Positions 30,009 through 41,994 are shown, numbered from the stretch's first letter. The stretch is 64,000 bases of DNA from Buttiauxella noackiae ATCC 51607 (GCF_001654865.1 NZ_LXEO01000068.1:84515-148514), one strand, 5' to 3'. Made by a program: numbers and translations. The notes: generated from the sequence alone by a model not told the origin.

Positions 30009-30803
30009 TCACTCGTTATGCGAAATCACCGCGGGGATGGTGTCATCCTTGCGTAAAGTGAGAATCTCGCAGCCGTTATCTGTCACCACAATAGTATGCT
30101 CGTATTGTGCAGACAAGCTGCGATCTTTGGTTTTCACTGTCCAACCGTCTTTCATGGTACGAATACGGTAATCGCCAGAGTTCACCATCGGCTCGATGGT
30201 GAAAGTCATGCCCGGTTGTAGCACTACGCCACCGTCATCAGCATCGTAATGCAGCACCTGTGGTTCTTCGTGGAATACGCGGCCAATACCGTGTCCACAG
30301 TATTCACGAACCACAGAAAAACCTTCAGCTTCGACGAATTTCTGAATTGCAGCACCCAGAGTGCGCAGGCGAATACCTGGTTTTACCATGCGAAGGGACA
30401 AATACAGGCTTTCCTGGGTAACACGGCACAGGCGCTCACCCAGAATGGTCGGTTTACCGACGATGAACATTTTTGAGGTGTCACCGTGGTATTCGTCTTT
30501 GATGACAGTGACGTCAATGTTGACGATGTCGCCATTTTTCAAAATCTTAGCGTCATCAGGAATGCCGTGGCAGACCACTTCGTTAATAGAGATACACACT
30601 GATTTTGGGAAGCCGTGGTAACCCAGGCACGCGGAAATAGCTTGCTGCTGGTTAACGATGTAATCGTTACAAATACGGTCCAGTTCACCAGTGCTAACGC
30701 CCGGTTGTACATGGGGTTCAATCATTTCCAGCACTTCAGCGGCAAGTCGGCCCGCGATGCGCATTTTTTCGATTTCTTCAGGTGTTTTAATTGAGATAGC
30801 CAT
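30009..30803 (-). CDS. map: Methionine aminopeptidase, type I
   Basis: Map removes the initiator methionine from new proteins and is essential. It is 264 aa as in E. coli. The five metal ligands of the pita-bread fold can be placed: Asp in NIDVTV, Asp in HGDTSKM, His in [10 protein letters not shown], Glu in TIEPM and Glu in YEHTIV. It is divergent from rpsB; the region between them is the promoter and leader of rpsB. Confidence 0.97.
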   Translation of the reverse strand: MAISIKTPEEIEKMRIAGRLAAEVLEMIEPHVQPGVSTGELDRICNDYIVNQQQAISACLGYHGFPKSVCISINEVVCHGIPDDAKILKNGDIVNIDVTVIKDEYHGDTSKMFIVGKPTILGERLCRVTQESLYLSLRMVKPGIRLRTLGAAIQKFVEAEGFSVVREYCGHGIGRVFHEEPQVLHYDADDGGVVLQPGMTFTIEPMVNSGDYRIRTMKDGWTVKTKDRSLSAQYEHTIVVTDNGCEILTLRKDDTIPAVISHNE

Positions 30804-30924
30804 TAATTCGATCCGCAGGTGTCGTCATTAGCGACAATAATTGAGCAGGTGTAGGTCAATGTTATCAGGGCCTACGATCGGTGCCAAATCGAGAATCAGT
30901 GTGCGCACTATCTGCTAACAACTA

Positions 30925-30954
30925 TTGGAGTCCGGGTCTGTTTTATGGTATAAA
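30925..30954 (+). promoter_or_regulatory. rpsB promoter, extended -10 with GC-rich discriminator
   Basis: TTGGAG, an 18-base spacer and TATAAA preceded by TGG (extended -10) are followed by the GC-rich GCGCGCC. Such discriminators are typical of promoters shut down by ppGpp and DksA. The E. coli rpsB promoter has this layout; the start of transcription would be near 30961. Confidence 0.7.
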
Positions 30955-30960
30955 GCGCGC

Positions 30961-31840
<880 letters not shown>

Positions 31841-31893
31841 TAAGGTTCGCTCTCATTGAGCCCTTATTAACCAGGTATTGAATAGTTTGGTTA

Positions 31894-31919
31894 GGGGGCC
31901 TGTCTCAGGCCCCCTTTTT
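31894..31919 (+). terminator. Hairpin terminator/attenuator between rpsB and tsf
   Basis: A nine-base-pair GC-rich stem (GGGGGCCTG/CAGGCCCCC, three-base loop) is followed by five T. In E. coli part of transcription passes this point into tsf. Confidence 0.85.
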
Positions 31920-31992
31920 ATTTTGAGCCAGGGTTCGTCTATTCCGTGGACCAGGGCTTATCTCTCTCTACGAGATAACCGAGGATTTTAGA

Positions 31993-32844
31993 ATGGCTGA
32001 TATTACTGCTGCTCTGGTAAAAGAACTGCGTGAACGTACTGGCGCAGGCATGATGGATTGCAAAAAGTCACTGACTGAAGCTAATGGCGACATCGAGCTG
32101 GCAATCGAAAACATGCGTAAGTCTGGTGCGATCAAAGCGGCTAAGAAAGCAGGCAACGTAGCTGCTGACGGCGTGATCAAAACTAAGATCGCAGACGGCT
32201 ATGCTGTGATTCTGGAAGTTAACTGCCAGACTGACTTCGTTGCTAAAGATGGTGGTTTCCAGGCATTTGCTGACAAAGTGCTGGACGCTGCTGCTGCAGG
32301 CAAAATTACTGATATCGAAGTACTGAAAGCACAGTTCGAAGAAGAGCGTGTTGCACTGGTTGCTAAAATCGGTGAGAACATCAACATTCGTCGTGTTGCA
32401 GTTCTGGAAGGTGATGTTCTGGGTAGCTACCTGCACGGTGCTCGCATCGGTGTTGTTGTTGCAGCTAAAGGCGCTGACGAAGAGCTGGTTAAGCAAATCG
32501 CTATGCACGTTGCTGCAAGCAAGCCAGAATTCGTTAAGCCAGAAGACGTGTCTGCTGAAGTTGTTGAGAAAGAGTACCAGGTTCAGCTCGACATCGCTAT
32601 GCAGTCTGGCAAGCCGAAAGAAATCGCAGAGAAAATGGTTGAAGGCCGCATGAAGAAATTCACCGGTGAAGTTTCTCTGACTGGTCAGCCTTTCGTCATC
32701 GACCCAAGCAAAACTGTTGGTCAGCTGCTGAAAGAGCATAATGCTGATGTAAATGGCTTCATCCGCTTTGAAGTGGGCGAAGGCATCCAGAAAGTTGAGA
32801 CTGACTTCGCAGCAGAAGTTGCTGCAATGTCCAAGCAGTCTTAA
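31993..32844 (+). CDS. tsf: Translation elongation factor Ts
   Basis: EF-Ts exchanges GDP for GTP on EF-Tu. It is 283 aa as in E. coli, with the N-terminal UBA-like domain ([17 protein letters not shown]) and the TDFV motif in [11 protein letters not shown], whose Asp and Phe push into EF-Tu. Codon bias is strong. It follows rpsB and is ended by its own terminator before pyrH. Confidence 0.98.
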   Translation: MADITAALVKELRERTGAGMMDCKKSLTEANGDIELAIENMRKSGAIKAAKKAGNVAADGVIKTKIADGYAVILEVNCQTDFVAKDGGFQAFADKVLDAAAAGKITDIEVLKAQFEEERVALVAKIGENINIRRVAVLEGDVLGSYLHGARIGVVVAAKGADEELVKQIAMHVAASKPEFVKPEDVSAEVVEKEYQVQLDIAMQSGKPKEIAEKMVEGRMKKFTGEVSLTGQPFVIDPSKTVGQLLKEHNADVNGFIRFEVGEGIQKVETDFAAEVAAMSKQS

Positions 32845-32850
32845 TTTTTA

Positions 32851-32879
32851 AAGGAGCCGCCAATTGGCGGTTCCTTTTT
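32851..32879 (+). terminator. Intrinsic terminator of tsf
   Basis: A stem of about eleven pairs (AAGGAGCCGCC with GGCGGTTCCTT, one G-T pair, loop AATT) is followed by T residues, seven bases after the tsf stop. Confidence 0.88.
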
Positions 32880-32986
32880 ATCTGGCTTTAAAAATCAGCC
32901 TGCTCTGATACAGATCTTGTTGATATGCGACATTATGTCGCCTGAATTTACCATCCCCATTCGTTGACTGTTCCCAGGAAAGAATC

Positions 32987-33712
32987 ATGGCTACCAATGC
33001 AAAACCTGTCTACAAACGCATTCTGCTCAAGCTAAGCGGCGAAGCGCTGCAAGGTACCGAAGGCTTCGGTATTGATGCAAGCATCCTTGATCGTATGGCT
33101 CAGGAAATTAAAGAGCTGGTTGAATTGGGTATTCAGGTCGGGGTGGTGATTGGTGGTGGCAACTTATTCCGCGGTGCAGGCCTGGCAAAAGCCGGTATGA
33201 ACCGTGTTGTGGGCGACCACATGGGCATGCTGGCAACCGTAATGAACGGTCTGGCAATGCGTGATGCGCTTCATCGCGCCTATGTGAACGCTCGCCTGAT
33301 GTCTGCTATTCCATTGAATGGCGTATGTGATAACTACAGCTGGGCAGAAGCTATCAGCTTGCTGCGCAATAACCGCGTAGTTATCCTGGCAGCCGGTACC
33401 GGTAATCCATTCTTTACTACTGACTCTGCTGCGTGTCTGCGTGGTATTGAGATTGAAGCGGACGTGGTACTGAAAGCCACGAAAGTAGATGGCGTGTTTA
33501 CTGCGGATCCTGTTAAAGATCCTACTGCAACGCTTTATGAGCAACTGACTTATACCGAAGTGTTGGATAAAGAGCTGAAAGTGATGGATTTGGCTGCGTT
33601 CACGCTTGCCCGCGATCACAAATTGCCGATTCGTGTTTTCAACATGAACAAACCGGGTGCACTTCGCCGTGTGGTTATGGGCGAAAAAGAAGGCACTTTA
33701 ATCACTGAATAA
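32987..33712 (+). CDS. pyrH: UMP kinase
   Basis: PyrH phosphorylates UMP to UDP; it is a hexameric amino-acid-kinase-fold enzyme regulated by GTP and UTP, and in E. coli also takes part in carAB pyrimidine control. It is 241 aa as in E. coli, with KLSGEALQG near the N-terminus, [10 protein letters not shown], and [19 protein letters not shown] precedes the ATG. frr follows after 161 bases. Confidence 0.97.
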   Translation: MATNAKPVYKRILLKLSGEALQGTEGFGIDASILDRMAQEIKELVELGIQVGVVIGGGNLFRGAGLAKAGMNRVVGDHMGMLATVMNGLAMRDALHRAYVNARLMSAIPLNGVCDNYSWAEAISLLRNNRVVILAAGTGNPFFTTDSAACLRGIEIEADVVLKATKVDGVFTADPVKDPTATLYEQLTYTEVLDKELKVMDLAAFTLARDHKLPIRVFNMNKPGALRRVVMGEKEGTLITE

Positions 33713-33873
33713 TTTCAGTCGATGCTTAATCAGGGTAAGATTCAGTTTCAAACAGTCGTAACAGGCGAACCCCAACGGGCGCCATGAATAAACAGGGCTA
33801 TACTTAGCTCGCAGCGTCTGCATAGCGGCGTGAAGTGTGGTCTGCCCTAAACCAGTTTTCAAGGATTCGTAAC

Positions 33874-34431
33874 GTGATTAGCGATATCAGAAAAGATGCC
33901 GAAGTGCGTATGGAAAAATGCGTAGAAGCATTCAAAACCCAAATCAGTAAAATCCGCACCGGCCGCGCCTCTCCATCCCTGCTGGACGGTATCATTGTGG
34001 AGTATTACGGCACCCCGACTCCACTGCGCCAATTGGCAAGTGTAACGGTTGAAGATTCTCGCACATTGAAGATCAACGTGTTTGACCGTTCTCTGAGCCA
34101 GGCCGTTGAGAAAGCGATCATGACTTCCGACCTCGGTCTGAACCCAAGCTCTGCTGGTACCGACATTCGTGTTCCACTACCGGCACTGACTGAAGAACGT
34201 CGTAAAGATCTGATCAAAATTGTACGTGGCGAAGCTGAAGGCGCACGTGTGGCGGTTCGTAACGTTCGCCGTGATGCTAACGACAAAGTGAAAGCGCTGC
34301 TGAAAGATAAAGAAATCAGTGAAGATGACGATCGCCGTTCTCAGGACGACGTTCAGAAAATGACTGATGCTGCTATCAAGAAAGTAGATGCTGCGCTTGC
34401 TGAGAAAGAAGCTGAGTTGATGCAGTTCTAA
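33874..34431 (+). CDS. frr: Ribosome recycling factor
   Basis: RRF splits post-termination ribosomes together with EF-G. The protein is 185 aa from a GTG at 33874 ([13 protein letters not shown]), the E. coli length and start codon; AAGGA lies upstream. It has the two-domain RRF layout with long helices rich in Lys and Glu. An in-frame ATG 13 codons upstream would add residues absent from the family. A Y-shaped terminator follows. Confidence 0.97.
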   Translation: MISDIRKDAEVRMEKCVEAFKTQISKIRTGRASPSLLDGIIVEYYGTPTPLRQLASVTVEDSRTLKINVFDRSLSQAVEKAIMTSDLGLNPSSAGTDIRVPLPALTEERRKDLIKIVRGEAEGARVAVRNVRRDANDKVKALLKDKEISEDDDRRSQDDVQKMTDAAIKKVDAALAEKEAELMQF

Positions 34432-34450
34432 TCCGTTGAGATGACGGATC

Positions 34451-34508
34451 AAACGCCGTATGCAAGCCGTGGCTCATGCCACGATTATTGTCTACGGCGT
34501 TTTTTATT
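34451..34508 (+). terminator. Branched terminator between frr and dxr
   Basis: An outer ten-base-pair stem (AAACGCCGTA with TACGGCGTTT) encloses an inner six-base-pair hairpin (CGTGGC-TCAT-GCCACG) and is followed by TTTTTATTT. It lies 20 bases after frr and 33 before the dxr start. Confidence 0.8.
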
Positions 34509-34540
34509 TGATTATTCATACTAAAACTCCAGAGCGCCCC

Positions 34541-35740
34541 ATGAAGCAACTGACCATTCTCGGCTCTACCGGATCTATCGGTACCAGTACCCTTAGCGTT
34601 GTTCGTCATAATCCTGATAACTTTTCCGTCACCGCCCTGGTAGCCGGGAAAAATGTCGCGCGCATGGCTGAGCAGTGCCTGGAGTTCAAGCCGCGCTGGG
34701 CAGTAATGGATGATGAAGTTTCTGCTGGAGAGTTACGTCGTTTGCTTAAAGAGCAAGGGAGTAGCACTGAAGTTCTGGCCGGGCAGCAGGCAGCTTGTGA
34801 AATGGCGGCGCTGGATGAAGTGAATCAGGTTATGGCGGCTATTGTTGGCGCTGCCGGCCTGTTACCCACTCTTGCGGCGATTGCTGCGGGCAAGCAAGTA
34901 TTACTGGCAAATAAAGAAGCTCTGGTGACTTGTGGGCGGCTGTTTATGGATGCTGTACAACGAAGCCATGCTCAGCTTCTGCCTATCGACAGCGAACACA
35001 ACGCAATTTTTCAGAGTTTGCCGGAAACAATTCAGCAAAACCTCGGGTACGCTGAACTTGAGGGTAATGGCGTTTCGTCAATTATTCTTACCGGGTCAGG
35101 TGGCCCATTCCGTGAGACGCCTTTAGGCGAACTGGCAGCAATGACTCCGGACCAGGCTTGTAGCCATCCGAACTGGTCGATGGGACGTAAAATCTCAGTC
35201 GACTCGGCCACCATGATGAACAAAGGTCTCGAATACATTGAAGCTCGTTGGCTTTTCAATGCTTCAGCGAAACAAATGGAAGTGCTAATACATCCGCAGT
35301 CGGTTATCCACTCGATGGTTCGTTATCGTGATGGTAGTGTGCTGGCGCAGTTAGGCGCTCCAGATATGCGCACGCCTATTGCACACGCCATGGCATTTCC
35401 TGAGCGCGTGCAGTCAGGTGTTGAACCACTCGATTTTTGTAAAATTGGTACTTTCACCTTCATGGAACCAGACTATCATCGCTATCCTTGCCTGAAGCTT
35501 GCGATGGAAGCATTTGAGCAGGGGCAAGCTGCAACGACCGTACTGAACGCTGCAAATGAAATTGTGGTTGAAGCTTTCTTGCAACAACAGCTACGTTTTA
35601 CAGACATTGCTTCCTTAAATCGCGCAGTCCTTGATAGTGTTGAATTGACTGAGCCGAAGAGCGTGGAAGAGGTTCTTGCTGTTGATGCGAAAGCACGCGA
35701 GGTTGCCCGAGATTTGGTGACGCGCATCGCTTCCCGATGA
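34541..35740 (+). CDS. dxr: 1-deoxy-D-xylulose 5-phosphate reductoisomerase
   Basis: Dxr (IspC) makes MEP from DXP with NADPH, the first committed step of the MEP isoprenoid pathway and the fosmidomycin target. Motifs are [11 protein letters not shown] for NADPH, the metal site around DSEHNAIFQ, and SGGPFRE. 399 aa from the ATG at 34541 against 398 in E. coli; upstream in-frame starts lie inside the frr terminator. It feeds the precursor used by IspU, two genes on in function and the next gene in position. Confidence 0.97.
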   Translation: MKQLTILGSTGSIGTSTLSVVRHNPDNFSVTALVAGKNVARMAEQCLEFKPRWAVMDDEVSAGELRRLLKEQGSSTEVLAGQQAACEMAALDEVNQVMAAIVGAAGLLPTLAAIAAGKQVLLANKEALVTCGRLFMDAVQRSHAQLLPIDSEHNAIFQSLPETIQQNLGYAELEGNGVSSIILTGSGGPFRETPLGELAAMTPDQACSHPNWSMGRKISVDSATMMNKGLEYIEARWLFNASAKQMEVLIHPQSVIHSMVRYRDGSVLAQLGAPDMRTPIAHAMAFPERVQSGVEPLDFCKIGTFTFMEPDYHRYPCLKLAMEAFEQGQAATTVLNAANEIVVEAFLQQQLRFTDIASLNRAVLDSVELTEPKSVEEVLAVDAKAREVARDLVTRIASR

Positions 35741-35767
35741 TTATTTATTCAGCTGATATGCCTCTAT

Positions 35768-35796
35768 TTGTTAGCTTTGTGCTTCAGTGATATAGT
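35768..35796 (+). promoter_or_regulatory. Strong sigma-70 type promoter in the dxr–ispU gap
   Basis: TTGTTA, a 17-base spacer and TATAGT give a near-ideal sigma-70 promoter. Transcription would start near 35803, just before a stem-loop and a terminator. Confidence 0.6.
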
Positions 35797-35802
35797 CTGC
35801 GC

Positions 35803-35866
35803 CATCTTTCGGCCAGGAATAACTGACTGAAAGATTGGTAAGCCGTGTTATAGCACGGCTTTTTTA
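35803..35866 (+). ncRNA. Candidate small RNA or ispU leader/attenuator
   Basis: From the predicted start, about 64 bases hold a perfect seven-base-pair stem (ATCTTTC at 35804–35810 with GAAAGAT at 35829–35835, 18-base loop) and then an intrinsic terminator (AAGCCGTG/CACGGCTT stem at 35840–35861 with a T run). A promoter, a 5' stem-loop and a terminator in 100 bases suggest a small RNA, or an attenuated leader for the ispU-cdsA-rseP-bamA run. The terminator alone could simply serve dxr. I do not recognise a named RNA here. Confidence 0.45.
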
Positions 35867-35926
35867 TGTAAAAGCTGAGATCATTCTGAGTACCGCTTAA
35901 TCCTTATCTGGGAATAATTACGCGTT

Positions 35927-36679
35927 ATGTTGTCTGCAAACCAACAATTAAGCGAAACACAATCCGGACATGGCGCACGCCATGTTGCCATTATTATGGA
36001 TGGCAACGGTCGCTGGGCGAAACGACAAGGGAAGATGAGGGTTTCCGGCCATAAGGCGGGGGCGAAATCTGTTCGCCGGGCGGTAAGTTTTGCGGCAAAT
36101 AATGGTATAGATGCGCTTACGCTCTATGCTTTTAGTAGTGAAAACTGGAATCGTCCAGCTCAAGAAGTTAGCGCACTAATGGAGTTGTTTGTGTGGGCTT
36201 TAGACAGTGAAGTCAAAAGTTTGCATCGTCACAATGTCCGTTTGCGTATTATCGGCGATATCAGCCGATTCAATGCTCGCCTGCAAGAACGTATCAAAAA
36301 AGCCGAAGACTTAACGAGTGCCAACACAGGTTTGACTCTCAATATTGCCGCGAACTATGGCGGGCGTTGGGATATTATTCAAGGTGTGCGGCATCTTGCC
36401 GAACAGGTACAAGAAGGCTTACTACGTCCAGACCAGATTGATGAAGAGATGCTGAGTAAGCAAATCTGCATGAATGAACTGGCTCCCGTAGATTTAGTAA
36501 TTAGGACAGGGGGAGAGCATCGTATTAGTAACTTTCTGATTTGGCAGATTGCCTACGCAGAACTTTATTTCACTGATGTTCTTTGGCCTGATTTCGATGA
36601 ACAAGACTTTGAAGGTGCATTAAATGCTTTTGCAAATCGAGAGCGTCGCTTTGGCGGCACAGCACCTGGTAGTGAGTAA
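35927..36679 (+). CDS. ispU: Undecaprenyl pyrophosphate synthase
   Basis: IspU (UppS) is the cis-prenyltransferase that makes C55-PP, the lipid carrier for peptidoglycan and O-antigen. The catalytic Asp is in IIMDGNGRWAK, and the RTGGEHRISNF motif with its Arg residues binds the pyrophosphate. 250 aa against 253 in E. coli. The ribosome site is weak. cdsA follows after 18 bases, so the genes are probably cotranscribed. Confidence 0.97.
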   Translation: MLSANQQLSETQSGHGARHVAIIMDGNGRWAKRQGKMRVSGHKAGAKSVRRAVSFAANNGIDALTLYAFSSENWNRPAQEVSALMELFVWALDSEVKSLHRHNVRLRIIGDISRFNARLQERIKKAEDLTSANTGLTLNIAANYGGRWDIIQGVRHLAEQVQEGLLRPDQIDEEMLSKQICMNELAPVDLVIRTGGEHRISNFLIWQIAYAELYFTDVLWPDFDEQDFEGALNAFANRERRFGGTAPGSE

Positions 36680-36697
36680 GCCTGTTGGGGGTCACTT

Positions 36698-37555
36698 TTG
36701 CTGAAGTATCGCCTGCTTTCTGCGTTTATTTTAATCCCGGTGGTTATTGCCGCGTTATTTTGGCTTCCACCAGTAGGATTTGCTATTACAACCCTCGTGG
36801 TATGTATGCTGGCAGCCTGGGAATGGGGACAATTGGCAGGTTTTAAAGCGCGTTCTCAACGTGTTTGGCTTGCCGTGTTGTGTGGTCTGTTACTGGCATT
36901 AATGCTTTATGCATTACCTGAATACCAGCGTACGGTTCATATTCCGTTGATTGAGGCTTCGCTATGGGCATCACTTGCCTGGTGGTTTGCCGCGCTGTTA
37001 CTGGTGTTGTTTTATCCAGGTTCTGCATCAATCTGGCGTAACTCAAAAGTGTTGCGTCTGTTGTTTGGCGTATTAACGATTGTGCCGTTTTTCTGGGGCA
37101 TGATTGTATTACGTAACTGGCATTACGAGATTAACCACTACACCGGTTCAATCTGGCTGTTGTATGTGATGGTTCTAGTCTGGGGAGCTGACTCCGGTGC
37201 TTATATGTTTGGCAAAATGTTTGGCAAACACAAATTAGCGCCGAAAGTGTCTCCGGGTAAAACATGGCAGGGCTTCTTTGGTGGGTTGTTCACTTCTGCG
37301 ATTATCTCCGTACTGTTCGGCATGTGGGCGAATCTGGATGTGTCACCGGCTATTCTGTTGACCTGTTCGGTTATAGCTGCTCTTGCTTCAGTATTGGGCG
37401 ATTTAACCGAAAGTATGTTTAAGCGTGAAGCAGGGATTAAAGATAGCGGTCACCTGATCCCCGGTCATGGTGGTATCCTTGACCGCATTGATAGCCTCAC
37501 AGCAGCAGTACCGGTATTTGCCTGTCTGTTATTGCTGGTATTCAGGACGATTTAA
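36698..37555 (+). CDS. cdsA: Phosphatidate cytidylyltransferase (CDP-diglyceride synthase)
   Basis: CdsA forms CDP-diacylglycerol, the branch point for all phospholipids. It is an integral inner-membrane protein (285 aa as in E. coli) with about eight hydrophobic segments and the family signature near the C-terminus: [20 protein letters not shown]. It starts with TTG, preceded by TGGGGGT; E. coli cdsA also uses TTG. rseP follows after 11 bases. Confidence 0.97.
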   Translation: MLKYRLLSAFILIPVVIAALFWLPPVGFAITTLVVCMLAAWEWGQLAGFKARSQRVWLAVLCGLLLALMLYALPEYQRTVHIPLIEASLWASLAWWFAALLLVLFYPGSASIWRNSKVLRLLFGVLTIVPFFWGMIVLRNWHYEINHYTGSIWLLYVMVLVWGADSGAYMFGKMFGKHKLAPKVSPGKTWQGFFGGLFTSAIISVLFGMWANLDVSPAILLTCSVIAALASVLGDLTESMFKREAGIKDSGHLIPGHGGILDRIDSLTAAVPVFACLLLLVFRTI

Positions 37556-37566
37556 CGGAAGGTTAT

Positions 37567-38919
37567 ATGCTGAGCTTACTCTGGAATTTGGCTGCGTTTA
37601 TTGTCGCACTGGGTGTCTTAATTACCGTGCATGAGTTCGGTCATTTCTGGGTAGCTCGCCGCTGTGGCGTCAAAGTAGAGCGCTTTTCCATTGGTTTTGG
37701 TAAAGCGCTCTGGCGTCGTTCCGATCGCCACGGTACCGAATTTGTAATCGCCCTGATCCCACTAGGTGGTTATGTCAAAATGCTTGATGAGCGTGTTGAG
37801 CCGGTTACGCCGGAACTACGCCATCAGGCCTTCAATAACAAAACCGTTTCTCAACGTGCTGCAATTATTGCTGCCGGCCCTATTGCTAACTTTATCTTCG
37901 CCGTGTTTGCCTACTGGCTGGTGTTTATCATCGGTGTCCCTGGTGTTCGTCCGGTTGTTGGTGAAGTAATGCCCAACTCGATAGCAGCCGAAGCACAAAT
38001 TGCACCAGGCATGGAACTTAAAGCGATAGATGGTATCGAAACGCCTGACTGGGAATCGGTTCAACTTGAGTTGATGGCAAAGATTGGTGATGACAGTGTT
38101 AATCTTACGCTGGCACCACTAGGTTCAAATCTGAAAAGTGAGAAAACTCTAGATTTGCGCCACTGGCAATTTGAGCCTGAAAAGCAGGATCCGATCACTT
38201 CATTAGGCATCGGCCCGCGTCGCCCGCAAATTGAAACGGTATTACAAGAAGTACAGCCCAATTCCGCTGCGAGCAAAGCGGGTTTGCAAGGCGGGGACAG
38301 GATCGTTAAAGTCAACGGTTCGGCACTTGCTCAGTGGACAGAATTTGTTAGTCAGGTGCGTGACAATCCAGGTCACCCACTGGAGCTAGAAATAGAAAGA
38401 CAAGGGGCGCTCTTGTCTTTAACGCTGATACCGGATACAAAACCGGGTAAAGCGAAGGCTGAAGGGTTTGCGGGGGTAGTACCAAAGGTTATCCCACTGC
38501 CTGATGAGTATAAAACAGTACGCCAGTATGGGCCGTTTGCTGCTGTCGCGGAAGCCACGGATAAAACCTGGCAACTGATGAAGCTTACAGTCAATATGCT
38601 GGGAAAATTAATAACCGGTGACATCAAACTGAATAACCTCAGTGGGCCAATCTCTATAGCTCAAGGGGCAGGGATGTCAGCGGAATCTGGGTTGATTTAC
38701 TATCTGATGTTCCTGGCGCTGATTAGCGTCAATCTGGGGATAATCAACCTGTTTCCGTTACCCGTTCTGGACGGGGGGCATCTGCTCTTTTTGGCGATTG
38801 AAAAGCTGAAGGGTGGGCCGGTTTCCGAGCGAGTTCAAGACTTTAGTTACCGCATTGGCTCTATATTGCTGGTGCTGTTGATGGGGCTTGCACTTTTCAA
38901 TGATTTCTCTCGGTTTTAG
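37567..38919 (+). CDS. rseP: Site-2 intramembrane zinc protease RseP
   Basis: RseP cuts the anti-sigma factor RseA within the membrane after DegS has trimmed it, which frees sigma-E; it also clears signal peptides. 450 aa as in E. coli. The zinc motif HEFGH is in the first membrane segment, two PDZ domains sit in the periplasmic loop (about residues 120–310), and the third ligand is in PLPVLDGGH near the C-terminus. Next to bamA, whose product is a folding target watched by sigma-E. Confidence 0.97.
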   Translation: MLSLLWNLAAFIVALGVLITVHEFGHFWVARRCGVKVERFSIGFGKALWRRSDRHGTEFVIALIPLGGYVKMLDERVEPVTPELRHQAFNNKTVSQRAAIIAAGPIANFIFAVFAYWLVFIIGVPGVRPVVGEVMPNSIAAEAQIAPGMELKAIDGIETPDWESVQLELMAKIGDDSVNLTLAPLGSNLKSEKTLDLRHWQFEPEKQDPITSLGIGPRRPQIETVLQEVQPNSAASKAGLQGGDRIVKVNGSALAQWTEFVSQVRDNPGHPLELEIERQGALLSLTLIPDTKPGKAKAEGFAGVVPKVIPLPDEYKTVRQYGPFAAVAEATDKTWQLMKLTVNMLGKLITGDIKLNNLSGPISIAQGAGMSAESGLIYYLMFLALISVNLGIINLFPLPVLDGGHLLFLAIEKLKGGPVSERVQDFSYRIGSILLVLLMGLALFNDFSRF

Positions 38920-38951
38920 AGAGAATAGGTTAGGAAGAACGCATAACAACG

Positions 38952-41369
38952 ATGGCGATGAAAAAGTTGCTCATAGCGTCGCTGCTGTTTAGCAGCGCCA
39001 CCGTATACGGTGCAGACGGGTTCGTGGTGAAGGATATTCATTTCGAAGGCCTGCAGCGAGTCGCCGTCGGTGCGGCCCTCCTCAGCATGCCGGTTCGCGT
39101 AGGCGATACTGTCTCTGACGAGGATATCAGTAATACTATTCGTTCACTGTTTGCTACCGGGAACTTCGAAGATGTCCGGGTACTTCGTGATGGCGAAACG
39201 TTAGTTGTTCAGGTGAAAGAACGCCCGACAATCGCGAGTATTACCTTCTCCGGTAACAAGTCCGTGAAGGACGACATGCTCAAGCAGAACCTCGAGGCTT
39301 CTAGTGTGCGTGTCGGCGAATCACTGGATAGAACGACCCTGGCTGATATTGAAAAAGGGCTGGAAGATTTCTACTACAGCGTTGGTAAGTATAGTGCCAG
39401 CGTGAAAGCCGTTGTTACGCCATTGCCGCGTAACCGTGTTGACCTGAAACTGGTATTCCAGGAAGGCGTTTCAGCCAAAATTCAGCAAATCAACATCGTA
39501 GGCAACCATGCGTTTACGACTGATGAACTCATTTCGCATTTCCAGTTGCGTGATGAAGTGCCATGGTGGAACGTGGTGGGCGATCGTAAATATCAGAAAC
39601 AGAAGCTTGCCGGTGACCTCGAAACACTGCGCAGCTACTACTTGGACCGTGGTTATGCTCGATTCAACATCGATTCCACGCAGGTCAGTCTGACGCCTGA
39701 TAAGAAAAGCATTTACGTTACCATCAACGTGACCGAAGGCGATCAGTACAAGATTGCTGGCGTGACGGTGAACGGCAATCTGGCAGGGCACTCAGCAGAA
39801 ATTGAAACGCTGACTAAACTCAAACCAGGTGAGCTTTATAACGGCACCAAAGTGACCAAGATGGAAGACGACATCAAGAAACTGTTGGGTCGTTATGGTT
39901 ACGCCTATCCGCGTGTGCAAACGCAACCTGAGATCAATGATGCAGATAAGACCGTTAAGCTGCATGTGAACGTTGATTCAGGTAACCGTTATTACGTGCG
40001 TAAAATTCGTTTCGAAGGCAACGACACCAGTAAAGATTCAGTCCTGCGTCGTGAAATGCGCCAAATGGAAGGGACCTGGCTGGGTAGCGATCTTGTTAAC
40101 TCCGGTAAAGATCGTCTGAATCGTTTGGGTTACTTCGAAACTGTAGATGTTGATACACAACGTGTGCCAGGTAGCCCTGACCAGGTTGATGTAGTCTACA
40201 AAGTTAAAGAGCGTAATACCGGTAGCTTCAACTTTGGTGTGGGTTACGGTACTGAAAGTGGTATCAGCTTCCAGGTCGGTGTCCAGCAGGATAACTGGTT
40301 AGGAACAGGTTACTCGGTTGGTATCAACGGTACCAAAAACGATTATCAGACATATGCTGAATTGTCGGTAACCGATCCATACTTTACAGTTGATGGTGTG
40401 AGCCTCGGCGGCCGTGTCTTCTACAATGACTTTAAAGCTGATGATGCGGATCTTTCTGACTACACCAATACAAGTTATGGTGTGGACGGAACGCTTGGCT
40501 TCCCGGTTAACGAAAACAACACATTGCGCCTGGGCTTAGGTTACGTGCATAACGACCTGTCCAACATGCAACCGCAGGTTGCGATGTGGCGTTATCTGGA
40601 TTCAGTCGGCCAATCGGCTGATAAAAACTCTGATAACAACGGGTTTGCCGCAGATGACTTCACGCTGAACTATGGCTGGACGTACAACAAACTTGACCGT
40701 GGTTACTTCCCAACGGAAGGTTCGCGTGTGAACCTGAACGGTAAAGTTACCGTACCAGGCTCTGATAACGAGTTCTATAAAGTGACGCTGGATACGGCAA
40801 GCTACTTCCCAATTAATGAAGATCATACCTGGGTAATGTTAGGGCGGACTCGTTGGGGTTACGGTGATGGTTTGGGCGGTAAAGAGATGCCGTTCTATGA
40901 AAACTTCTATGCCGGTGGCTCCAGTACTGTTCGTGGTTTCCAGTCTAATAACATTGGCCCGAAAGCTGTTTATTACGGCGGCAATGATACAGATAACTGT
41001 AACAAAGCTTCGTCAAACGAAGTGTGTAGTTCTGACGATGCTGTCGGTGGTAACGCAATGGCGGTGGCAAGTCTTGAACTTATCACGCCAACGCCATTCC
41101 TGAGCGAGAAGTACGCGAACTCTGTTCGTACCTCTCTGTTCGTGGATGCCGGTACTGTTTGGGATACTAACTGGCAAAATACTCAGCAAATGAAAGACGC
41201 TGGGGTGCCGGACTACAGTGACCCAAGTAATATTCGTATGTCAGCAGGTGTCGCATTGCAATGGATGTCACCGCTGGGGCCGTTGGTGTTCTCTTATGCC
41301 CAACCGTTCAAGAAATACGAAGGCGACAAAGCAGAACAGTTCCAGTTTAACATTGGTAAAACCTGGTAA
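38952..41369 (+). CDS. bamA: Outer-membrane protein assembly factor BamA
   Basis: BamA is the essential core of the Bam complex that folds beta-barrel proteins into the outer membrane. Order: signal peptide ending VYGA/D, five POTRA domains (about residues 24–420) and a 16-strand barrel ending FNIGKTW. The VRGF motif of loop 6 is present ([11 protein letters not shown]). A Cys pair in that loop region ([12 protein letters not shown]) matches E. coli. 805 aa against 810; length differences fall in surface loops. Skp follows after 121 bases that contain two hairpins. Confidence 0.97.
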   Translation: MAMKKLLIASLLFSSATVYGADGFVVKDIHFEGLQRVAVGAALLSMPVRVGDTVSDEDISNTIRSLFATGNFEDVRVLRDGETLVVQVKERPTIASITFSGNKSVKDDMLKQNLEASSVRVGESLDRTTLADIEKGLEDFYYSVGKYSASVKAVVTPLPRNRVDLKLVFQEGVSAKIQQINIVGNHAFTTDELISHFQLRDEVPWWNVVGDRKYQKQKLAGDLETLRSYYLDRGYARFNIDSTQVSLTPDKKSIYVTINVTEGDQYKIAGVTVNGNLAGHSAEIETLTKLKPGELYNGTKVTKMEDDIKKLLGRYGYAYPRVQTQPEINDADKTVKLHVNVDSGNRYYVRKIRFEGNDTSKDSVLRREMRQMEGTWLGSDLVNSGKDRLNRLGYFETVDVDTQRVPGSPDQVDVVYKVKERNTGSFNFGVGYGTESGISFQVGVQQDNWLGTGYSVGINGTKNDYQTYAELSVTDPYFTVDGVSLGGRVFYNDFKADDADLSDYTNTSYGVDGTLGFPVNENNTLRLGLGYVHNDLSNMQPQVAMWRYLDSVGQSADKNSDNNGFAADDFTLNYGWTYNKLDRGYFPTEGSRVNLNGKVTVPGSDNEFYKVTLDTASYFPINEDHTWVMLGRTRWGYGDGLGGKEMPFYENFYAGGSSTVRGFQSNNIGPKAVYYGGNDTDNCNKASSNEVCSSDDAVGGNAMAVASLELITPTPFLSEKYANSVRTSLFVDAGTVWDTNWQNTQQMKDAGVPDYSDPSNIRMSAGVALQWMSPLGPLVFSYAQPFKKYEGDKAEQFQFNIGKTW

Positions 41370-41411
41370 CTGTTCCGCGCGAAGGATTGCATAAAAGCAG
41401 TGTAGCGTTGA

Positions 41412-41466
41412 TGCCAGTTCGCTAAATGCAGAACTGGCACACGCAAAAAAGAGTGTCTTCGGACAC
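41412..41466 (+). promoter_or_regulatory. Two tandem hairpins between bamA and skp
   Basis: A nine-base-pair stem (TGCCAGTTC/GAACTGGCA, 41412–41439) is followed by A-rich sequence and then a GTGTC-TTCG-GACAC hairpin with the very stable TTCG loop (41453–41466). No strong T run follows the second, so these look like mRNA processing or stability structures rather than a full terminator. Confidence 0.7.
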
Positions 41467-41490
41467 ATTCGGGATGGTAAGGAGTTTATT

Positions 41491-41991
41491 GTGAAAAAGT
41501 GGTTATTTGCCGCAGGTCTTGGCCTCGCTATGGCTGCATCTGCCAGCGTTCAAGCAGCTGACAGCATTGCTGTAGTAAACATGGGCAACCTGTTCCAACA
41601 GGTAGCACAGAGCACCGGTGTGTCTAAAACTCTTGAAAACGAGTTTAAAGGCCGCGCAAGCGAGTTGCAGAATATGGAAGGCGACCTGCAGTCCAAAATG
41701 CAAAGGCTGCAACGCGATGGTTCTACCATGAAAGCTGCTGACCGCAGCAAAGCTGAAAAAGATCTGATGGCTCAGCGCCAGCAGTTCCAAACTAAAGCTC
41801 AGGCATTCGAACAAGATCGTCAACGTCGCTCTAACGAAGAGCGTGGCAAACTGGTTACTCGTATTCAGAGCGCAGTGAAGAAAGTTGCTGATGACAAAGG
41901 CATCGACGTAGTTCTGGATGCTAACACCGTTGCATATGCAGGCAGCAGTGTTAAAGACATCACTTCAGATGTTCTGAAACAGGTTAAATAA
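41491..41991 (+). CDS. skp: Periplasmic chaperone Skp (OmpH/HlpA)
   Basis: Skp is a trimeric, jellyfish-shaped chaperone that carries unfolded outer-membrane proteins to BamA. It has a signal peptide (cleavage near VQAA/D) and a long central region rich in Lys, Gln, Glu and Arg that forms the coiled-coil tentacles. 166 aa against 161. It starts with GTG after a good AAGGAG. lpxD follows after three bases. Confidence 0.96.
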   Translation: MKKWLFAAGLGLAMAASASVQAADSIAVVNMGNLFQQVAQSTGVSKTLENEFKGRASELQNMEGDLQSKMQRLQRDGSTMKAADRSKAEKDLMAQRQQFQTKAQAFEQDRQRRSNEERGKLVTRIQSAVKKVADDKGIDVVLDANTVAYAGSSVKDITSDVLKQVK

Positions 41992-41994
41992 GTA

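Noticed and set aside
32068..32739. A 223-codon open frame on the minus strand opposite tsf
   Set aside because: It is a shadow of a highly biased gene. Its Cys/Phe/Asn-rich composition matches no family, and tsf is beyond doubt.
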